Positions 56,942 to 64,000 of a stretch of DNA of 64,000 bases are shown one piece after another. The notes beneath the pieces were generated by a model. The model saw only the letters and a program-made list of their open reading frames with translations, was not told the DNA's origin and searched no databases. The stretch is taken from positions 33,034,074 to 33,098,073 of the forward strand of contig CM065299.1 in the NCBI GenBank assembly GCA_032871835.1. The letters are read 5' to 3'. Origin of the DNA: Dipteronia dyeriana. Taxonomy: Eukaryota > Streptophyta > Magnoliopsida > Sapindales > Sapindaceae. The position numbers and the translations under genes are program-made. The stretch's first letter is position 1; each line of letters starts with the position of its first letter.

Positions 56942-58552
56942 AATCCTTTTCAAAGAAGAATTCTTTTCCACACCAAGATTCCTAATCTAACTCAAATAGT
57001 GTACTTATTCAATAGCCAATTATTGAATATAATTAAATTGTGACTATATTAAAACTTCTTAATTTGACCGATTGTCAACTAGAGTTTCAATAGAAATCAA
57101 ATACTTCCTAATTTGACTAGATAAATAAATTCATAATATTTATCTTCTTATCAAATACAGTATTTGATACTTATCACCTTACCAACAATAATATGACTCA
57201 AGGAGATCATCTCCTACTGGGAAAAAGATTTTGACTTTTAATTAAACAATTAATAAATTTCTATTTATTTAAATAATAAAATAAAAAATAATATATAAGG
57301 CTATTGTATATACCCTTGCCGCCCAAGCTATATAAATATGGGCCAAATATTATTTTTTCTATTTTATTAAATCCATTAGACTTAAATAAAAAGTCCACAT
57401 GTAAACTAGGCCCAATCTTAATAAAAGAAACAAGTCCACTTGCCTTAATACAGCTCTAGATGGACCCATAAACTGGTCCGGTAGAATATATCAAGTGATC
57501 CATGTAAGTCCGTCTGAATTGGGGATCTTGGCAGGCTATCTAAATTTAAGCTACAATAGACATAACCTAATCACAATCAATAAATGATTCACTTAGGTCC
57601 GATCTATTAATTTTAAATCATTCCACTAAAGACTAAAATTGAACTCTTAAATAATAATAGAATAAGTTAATATTTCTCATTAATAACGTAGACAATCTTA
57701 ATGGAGAAAATGTATCCTCGTAAAGAATATCAGTAATCGCCAAGAGCTCATTAACCTCCTATAACTCTCCAAGTTACCATATTTACTCATATGACCACAT
57801 TTTGAACAAGGATATTTTGACTTGTCCAGAAGCCATGTTTCAATAGACACTATTGAAAACTTAACATTAAGATTTAATATCCAATACGTCAAAACATCCA
57901 TATGATTATATTCTACTCTCATTTCTTAAATGGAGCCATGATGTCCATATCTATAAATGATGTCCTCTATTGATTAACAAATGAATACCACCAAACTATC
58001 GAGGATAAACTATGCTATATAATCGTACTCATTTATAGCTTAAATGATAACACTTGCAACAAAAAGTCCATCATTTTTCTCTGGATTGTGATAGACTCTC
58101 CAATTATCTTCAAGTGAAAACTTTTATCCTTTGACGGTTTTGGATAAAGTTTTTCATTGTGATCCTATTCAAGGCACCCAGTGCACTAGATTCATTTGCC
58201 TAAAGACACCACACTTTGATGATTTTAGACTTATAATAACATATTTGATCCCACTTAAATGCTAGCAAAAGAATCTACAACTTGGACAAGATAAAGATGA
58301 CTAACCTTTATCTTTAAGTTGTGAATATTATTCAAGACTAACTAATGAATTGTGTCTACCACATACATATCCAAATGTTTGAACAATTCTTATTTTTCTT
58401 ATAGTGTTTTGACCGTATGATTATTTACTTTGACAATTATAATAATTAAACCATAAATGCTATAAGATTTGTTAAACTAGAAATCACTTTTATTAATATG
58501 AAAACATTATCAAATACATTATTACACTCATGCTATCGAGTATAATCCCAAC
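56942..58552 (-). repeat. Partial LTR of the COP-D family
   Basis: This stretch aligns with about 13520-15061 of the COP-D 5' LTR, from AATCCTTTTCAAAGAAGAA to ATAATCCCAACA. The other roughly 0.65 kb, including the TATA box, is missing at the left, where it meets the end of the TAT-F LTR exactly. No flanking duplication is found. It was probably a solo or full LTR cut by a deletion. Confidence 0.85.
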
Positions 58553-59412
58553 AAACTGTTCACTGCTTCAACATGAAAGGCCCTAAAAAGAGGTAGAAAA
58601 TCCGAGCACCACAGCCAAGCTCCGATCCAACCGACCGTTGTACGGGCTTCTGGCGCCCCTATAATAAGCCTGGCCATGCTCGACCAACAAGCAACGACCT
58701 TCGTGGAGAACGTTCACCTTCACTTGCTCACTGAGGGCATTACAACTTAGCTAGTGAATCCCAATACCTAGAGAGAGATAAGCAGATTAGAAGCCAGAAA
58801 ACCAGCCTTCGACCGATTAGAACCTCCCATGTCAGAGCCAACCTACATTAGGGAAGTGCCTCAACCCTCGATCCGAGATAGGCTAAGGCTAATGCCCTAG
58901 CAGGCCAACATGACATCAACCCAGCCTGGTCAAATCTACAACTGATGCCCTACCGTGGGAGTAGCGAGAAGCCTCTCACCCAGCAAACTCAGTGAGGGAA
59001 ACTCGGGCTAGAGAAGAAGGTGCCAACAAAGTCCCCGACCAAATCCTGCTCGTAAAGAAGACCGAATCAAAGTCTCCAGTTCATCTGAGGGATCTAATAG
59101 TGAAGGATCTGAGGTCGATTCCAAGAAGCATAGAAACAAGCGTCTGAGGGATCAACTGACAAAGTTGCCGAGAGAGATCAAGCAATTCAAGAAGGGGAGA
59201 AAAAAAGAGGCCAAAAAGTATCCTTTAAGCGGAATGAATACTCCTTTCACTAGAAGAATCCGAGGAAGCTGAGCTTCTGCCAAAATTAAAAATGTTGATA
59301 GACAAGTTCTCCAAAATAGAGGACCCCCTAAGCCACCTAGAGAGCTTCGTTCAGCAAATGGGAGTCCAGAATACCACCAGGGCTGCCATGTGTAGAATGT
59401 TTCCTACCACCC
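58553..59412 (+). pseudogene. gag: TAT-H gag, first part
   Basis: It aligns with the TAT-F gag region 54800-55650 read on the other strand. Landmarks are a TLDQQA-type segment (about 58680), the LTEGI-like segment near 58730, the basic KHRNKRLRDQLTKL stretch (about 59125-59165) and NTTRAAMCRMFPTT just before the insertion. Many stops. The capsid core continues at 61461 after solo LTR B. Confidence 0.82.
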
Positions 59413-61455
59413 TGTTAGGTTTTAGATTTGTATTGGCTTGATTCCATAACAAAACTTCATTTTTTGTAATGCTTAGTTGATTAAGTGGTTCATGATGATA
59501 AGAGCTTCAAGGAAGATAAGCAACTACTCATGATGCAAAGTTCATCTTCAAGAGGAATGGTACTATTCTTCTCTTGCAAGACGTAAGCGCACACACACGA
59601 AATTCATACATATTTGTCACTGCATAGTTACGCACCATTAAAGCGTACATACAGACATATCATTCATTTGTGTCCCTACATCATTGTGCATCAATTGAGA
59701 TAACACATTCACACACTTGATATTGAATGCTCATGCATTGGTATGAAAGTGACATGTTTTGGAAAATGCATGTATTGAATATATATCTATGTAGTTTGCA
59801 TTCTAGTGTGAAAAGTGTTTGTTTATTTATATGTTTGTATAACATGGATCTAGAACTTAATTTTAGCCTTAGATTATTCATGATTGAGTTCTGGCCATTT
59901 CGGTTACTCATACTACTGATTTCGAGTTCTAATGATACTTTCCAGTCATGTTGCATACATTGTCTTTGTCTTCATATATCGAGTCAAATTATTATTTTCT
60001 GGGTTGAGTATCTTAAATGTCCATATTTTTTAGGGAGTCCCGGTTTGTAATCTTCAAACGGATTCAAATTTGGAGTTCGAAGGCCAAAGAACAGTTGAAG
60101 ATCGCGAGAGGAGGGCAAGGGAAGAGCTGTGATTGCATAAGCCATCACTTGGGAACCTTCCCGAGATGGAGCGTGACCATCTCGGCCAGGAAACCTTGCT
60201 GCCCTAAAATGCCCATGCACCATCTGATGGAGGCACTAAGGCATGGGGACTTTTTGGTCATTTGGTTGTTATCTCTTTAAAACTCTCCTTCCCTTTCATT
60301 CATAGCAAGTTGAGAAAATTGAAATTGAAGAACAAGTGCTGAATTTTTCTCTCAACATTTTGATTTTTTTTTTTGTGATAACTTCTTCATTTCTACTCCG
60401 AATCACTTGATTCAAAAATCGATTTTTAGTGTCTTGAAGAGATCTACAAATCCCAAGCATTTTCAGAACTAAATGATGTCTAGAATTGTCGTAGTGATCA
60501 GATCTTCAGTTCGTAAATTTCATCCTTGTTGGTAAAATCATCTTCTTCTTAGTTTTCTTCTTTGATCTTCTTATTGATTGATGCTATTTGATTAAGAAGC
60601 ATGACTAGGATGATTTTGATATCATATTTTGGTTTGTTCATTTGATTTTTAAGTTTAGCTAGGTTTGCGATAAATTGAATAATTTGTGCTAAACTTGATA
60701 AACATGAAATTGTTTCTAGAATCTTTTGTTCTTATGCTTGATTGACTATTTCTAGATTTAATTTCATTTTCTAAGAACTAGGTCTATATCAATTGCTAAA
60801 TTCATTTCATTGATTTGGTTCTTAGTTGATAACATGCTTAGGTTGTCTAGATACATTTGTGATTGTTCTTTGAGAGCATAATCAAGCAATCTTGTTGCAT
60901 GTTCATAGATTGTGTTTGATCAACATAGTCTATTTGTGTGTGATTTCCTTGTGAAGAGGTAAGAAATCTCATAATTTAGAGTGATTCTTTAATTTGAGCA
61001 ATTGGAAGTCTTAGCTAGAGTCGGAAAGACTCAGATAGCTAAGCAAGTGGAAGTCTCGACAAGAGGTAGGAGACCTCGGATTATTGAGCAAGGAAGTCTT
61101 AGTTAGATTCAGGAGGACTCGGATAACTAAGCAAGGAAGTCTTGCCTAGGGTCGGGAGGATCCGGAAAAGGTGGCAACAAGTTCATTGAGTAGGATAGAA
61201 GGGAAGTTTCTAGGTGAAGGGGTCACTTGAGAGATTGTGCTTGTTTTATCTACTAGTGGATTTGCTTTTGCCAGTGGTTGCTAACCCGTGGATATTTCAT
61301 CTTCGGAGGTTTACTACGTAAATATCTCGTGTCATTGTTTGCAATTTTCATTAAGCATTATTATAATTGCATTGTTTTAAAAGAAGACTAAAATTTAAGC
61401 ATATACATACTCACCTCCTAGGTATATTTACACTATAAAGATAATGGTAAATTCA
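59413..61455 (+). mobile_element. Solo LTR, family B, copy 2 (TSD CACCC)
   Basis: A 2043-bp LTR from TGTTAGGTTTTAG to AATTCA, flanked by CACCC at 59408-59412 and 61456-61460. It is homologous to the minus-strand copy at 2020-4630. No internal sequence. Removing it and one TSD copy joins the gag reading PTT to LNDYAKTWFRKL in frame, as in TAT-F. A tandem-like GGAAGTCTTAGCTAGAGTCG / GGAGGACTCGG repeat (four to five units) is at about 61005-61160, with a counterpart at 2490-2780 in copy 1. Confidence 0.94.
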
Positions 61456-61460
61456 CACCC

Positions 61461-62190
61461 TAAATGACTACGCGAAGACCTGGTTCAGGAAGTTGCCTAC
61501 CGATAGTGTGGATTCAATCACGAAGCTATCAATCGACTTCTGGTCACATTTTTAAGGGGTCAAACCGCACATAAAGGATCCCACACACCTTCAATATATG
61601 GTCTAGGAGTGAGGAGAAACTCTCTAGTCATATGTGGAACGTTTTCACAAGGAAGTCATCCAGTTGGAGGTTTTCATCGAGAAGGAAACTCTAATCAAAT
61701 TTCAGTAGAACCTGTGGCCGAGCAAACTTTTCCATTCTTTCTAAAAAAGACCTCAAGAGACCTACCAAGTGGCCTATGATCGGGCTTTTGACAGGTTGAG
61801 AACAATGAATAACTCAAGGTCAAAATTGAGCATGATGATATGAGAGTGGCGAATCGCTAAAAGAAGGAGGCACCCTGACCTACGCCTGTTCAGAAAACCA
61901 ACCTCGACAATAGCGGTACCCGGTAAGACTAACCTCTCTACGAGCTTCGCCTCCTCCAAGGACTACAGTCCCTGTAACACGAGTTGAAAGACGGTACGAT
62001 CACTATAAATGCATCCCACGAAACAATCGTCCTCGCCATTCGGGACATGGGGATACTACAAAATTCTACACACATGAAAGCTCCAGCAGATAGGAGGAAC
62101 CGATACAAGTACAGTGACTTCCATGAAGACGCAGGGTATAACATTTCATAGTGTTATAGCATGCATAACCAGATTGAAACGCTGGTGATT
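61461..62190 (+). pseudogene. gag: TAT-H gag, second part with decayed zinc knuckle
   Basis: Starts NDYAKTWFRKL, the capsid core interrupted by solo LTR B. It continues with a decayed, stop-rich stretch. Near 62105-62160 the Tat knuckle region reads YSDFHEDAGYN.. with the first Cys replaced by Ser and the His of GH by Tyr, so metal binding is lost. It ends HNQIETLV-like before the protease lead-in at 62193. Confidence 0.8.
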
Positions 62191-62192
62191 GG

Positions 62193-62950
62193 ATGATGTC
62201 TAGTAGAATTCTTGCAGCAGGTCAGGACAACATTCAAACTGGAATAAAGGTACAAGCCGAGATTCATGACCATGTTGAAAAGAGAAAGGGGGAACAGAAG
62301 GATTTTATGCAACAGATCCAGGTTATACATATCATTAGTGAAGGGCCCACCCTGGCTGGCACCTCCAACAGTTTCGAAAAGAACCATGCTAGAAAGATTC
62401 CCCGCGTTGATGAAGGTAGGGGTATCATCAAGGTCGATCAGAGCTCGTCTGGCCAATCCCAGTATGCCCAGATAATTTTCACCGAGGTACACATCTATAA
62501 CACTATGCAACCTCACGATGAACCCATGGTAATCACAATGCAGATTGCCAACTGTGTGGTCTACTGCGTGCTCGTTAACACAGGCACCAGTGTAGACATT
62601 CTTTTAAAGACACCTTAGAGAAACTTAATTTGAAGCATTGGTGCTATAATAGTTGCACAACTCTACGGTATGGCTTCACTGGGGATTCAATCATACCAGT
62701 GGGGTCGAATATCCTACTAGTGATCGTTGGAACGATACCCCTCCAATAAAATTTCATGGCATACTTCGTTGTGGTGGACACCCCTTCGACTTACAACGCA
62801 ATGCTAGGAAGACCATTCCTATCATCCTTGAAGGGGGTCTTATCCATCTACCATAACGTCTTAAAGTTTCGGTGGGGAACTAGGTGGGAGAGGTACGTCA
62901 GCTTCAGCAAGCGGCTAGAAAATGCTATGCAGTGTCTGCCAATCTGACAG
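62193..62950 (+). pseudogene. pol: TAT-H protease region
   Basis: An open stretch at 62193-62618 runs from the gag-pol linker (HIISEGPTLAGTS) to the protease (EPMVITMQIANCVV, then VLVNTGTSVDILL). Relatives have VDxGSS at the active site; here the Asp is Asn. A stop follows at 62616-62618. After that a frame change leads to the C-terminal half (VVVDTPSTYNAMLGRPFLSS, 62756-62947). Confidence 0.85.
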
Positions 62951-63587
62951 CTTTGGCAAAATAGTTCTTGCAAGTCACGACTATTCAGGATATGGAAGCA
63001 TCTGGACTATCCTGAAGGATGCAGAGCCCGCTGGTCATTCAGAAGATGACCCCCTGGTACGGAATGAGGAAGAGAAAAGCAAAGAATGGGCTAGCGAGCA
63101 CCTTGTAGATAAGCTAAAAGAGATACCCATCAGAAGTGATGACCTCTTCAAGGTTGTTAATGTCGGATCTACCCTTAAGCCAAGAGTGAGTGAAGGCTTG
63201 ATTGAGCTCCTCCAAGAATTCAACGACATCTTCGATTGGAGCCATGATGAGATGCCGAGGATCCAGATATCTTTGGCAGCTCACCAACTAGCGGTAGATC
63301 AAACCTTCAAGCCTATCAAGCAGAAGAGGCGTCACTTTAATGCTAGAAGAAACACAGTGGTCTAAGAAGAACTGGACAAGTTGATCAAAGCAGGTTTAAT
63401 CAGAGAAACCCGGTAAGGTCACAAACGTGGTCATGGTCACAAAGGCAAACGGGAAGCGGTGTATGTGTGTTGACTACACTGACCTCAACCAGACATGCCA
63501 AAAAGACAGCTTTCCTCTACCATAGATTGACCAACTAGTGAATTCCACGGTCGAAAATAAGCTCATCAGCTTTATGGATGCGTTCTC
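62922..63587 (+). pseudogene. pol: TAT-H reverse transcriptase, N-terminal part
   Basis: Open at 62922-63365 with KEIPIRSDDLFKVVNV, EFNDIFDWSHDEMPRIQ and QTFKPIKQKRRHFNARRN, then a stop at 63363-63365. Beyond this there is EELDKLIKAGLIRE, a frameshift near 63415, and MCVDYTDLNQTCQKDSFPLP. RT ends at FMDAFS, exactly where the COP-C-type LTR begins. The catalytic palm is outside the window. Confidence 0.9.
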
Positions 63588-64000
63588 TGTTGGAACCCCG
63601 TTCACAAGTCACGCAGCGGAACTAGGTTTTAAATTTTTCTAATACATATCATAATCTGTATCTGGAACCAGTGAACTTGGGGTCGTAATTATTTTTGGAA
63701 CTAAGACATACAATATGTAACACATAAGAAATTGTAATCAATAAAATCAGAAGAAGAGAATCATACCAATGTTTGGAGGCTCCTTCACTTTATAATATGC
63801 TCATGTCGAAACCAATCTTACCAACGTTTGGAGGCTCTTTCACTTTACGATGTGCTCCTGTCTAAACCACTTGATCTTCCTCGCTATGTTCCGGCACTGG
63901 TAACTGCGTGTGGGCGTATCGCGGTCTCATGATCTTGAATGGAGGATGTAGAGAAAAGACTTGAATAAACTATTTCTTTGATATCAGTGCACAACACTTG
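63588..64000 (-). mobile_element. COP-C-family LTR, runs off the right edge
   Basis: TGTTGGAACCCCGTTCAC onward is colinear with the start of both COP-C LTRs (41047, 50811), including GTAACTGCGTGTGGGCG and GGAGGATGTAGAGAAAA. The 5 bp before it, TTCTC, would be the target duplication; the other side is outside the window. A segment of about 60 bp around ACCAAYGTTTGGAGGCTC (63766 and 63819) is duplicated in tandem in this copy only. Confidence 0.9.

Larger units (their letters stand above)
58553..63587 (+). mobile_element. TAT-H: Tat Ty3/gypsy element, 5' and 3' parts missing
   Basis: Plus-strand gag, protease and RT segments with about 65% amino-acid identity to TAT-F by eye over the RT lead-in. 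It starts at 58553 in the gag N-terminal region, directly against the COP-D-family LTR fragment, with no primer site or LTR of its own there. Gag is split by solo LTR B (59413-61455). RT is broken at 63588 by a COP-C-type LTR. Orientation is opposite to TAT-F and TAT-G. Confidence 0.88.

Noticed and set aside
32781..56946. AAACC / AATCC as a target duplication of TAT-F
   Set aside because: Only 4 of 5 bases match, and AATCC belongs to the COP-D-family LTR that follows, so the match is probably chance.
62154..62516. 120-codon minus-strand ORF
   Set aside because: It is opposite to the well-supported TAT-H gag-protease coding, which matches TAT-F.
1..64000. Any host protein-coding gene
   Set aside because: Every long open frame is a retrotransposon domain, an LTR reading or an antisense mirror; no exon with a host-type domain was recognised.

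Overview
This is plant nuclear DNA and almost certainly intergenic heterochromatin. It is AT-rich, and nearly all of it can be assigned to nested, decayed LTR retrotransposons. The lineages are plant-typical: Sirevirus-like Ty1/copia, two other copia families with tRNA-iMet-type primer sites, and Tat-lineage (Retand-like) Ty3/gypsy with a second, archaeal-type RNase H. I see no host protein gene, rRNA, tRNA gene or CRISPR array. The host is probably a eudicot, but the sequence does not settle this. Element names below are mine.

Layout. 1-5240: left-edge Sirevirus SIRE-A (minus strand; gag start, primer site, LTR), its LTR carrying a solo LTR of family B (2020-4630, TSD TCCTC). 5241-32006: TAT-G, a minus-strand Tat derivative with two LTRs (5241-6226 and 29922-32006) but no recognisable gag-pol. 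Its interior is tandem repeats and unassigned sequence. Two copia elements sit in it: COP-D (6286-15061, TSD TGTAC) and the complete Sirevirus SIRE-E (19442-28880, TSD AGGGG). 32007-32785: a truncated Tat LTR in plus orientation. 32786-56941: TAT-F, a minus-strand Retand-like element with LTRs, gag, protease, RT, RNase H, archaeal-type RNase H and integrase, plus an antisense gene with its own TATA box between pol and the 3' LTR. Its RT is split by COP-C (41047-52921, plus-strand TSD CCATT), whose integrase is in turn split by a solo SIRE-A-family LTR (45528-47768, TSD ATCTA). 56942-58552: fragment of a COP-D-type LTR. 58553-63587: TAT-H, a plus-strand relative of TAT-F whose gag is split by a second family-B solo LTR (59413-61455, TSD CACCC). 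Its RT is broken at 63588 by a COP-C-type LTR that runs off the window.

How it works together. Nothing here looks able to move on its own: every gag-pol carries stops or frameshifts. Several catalytic motifs survive (DD35E in three integrases, YVDD in three RTs), so decay is mostly nonsense mutation. The five insertions with matched 5-bp duplications at both ends, plus the intact TSDs of the solo LTRs, give a relative order: Tat elements first, then copia elements, then solo LTRs inside those.

The most unusual items are the antisense gene with its own promoter in TAT-F, the near-identical 145-bp inverted repeat joining two different LTRs at 1536-2327, the loss of the TATA box from only the 5' LTR of SIRE-E, and a tRNA-like segment in both SIRE-E LTRs. 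I found no convincing undescribed biological system beyond these retrotransposon features.
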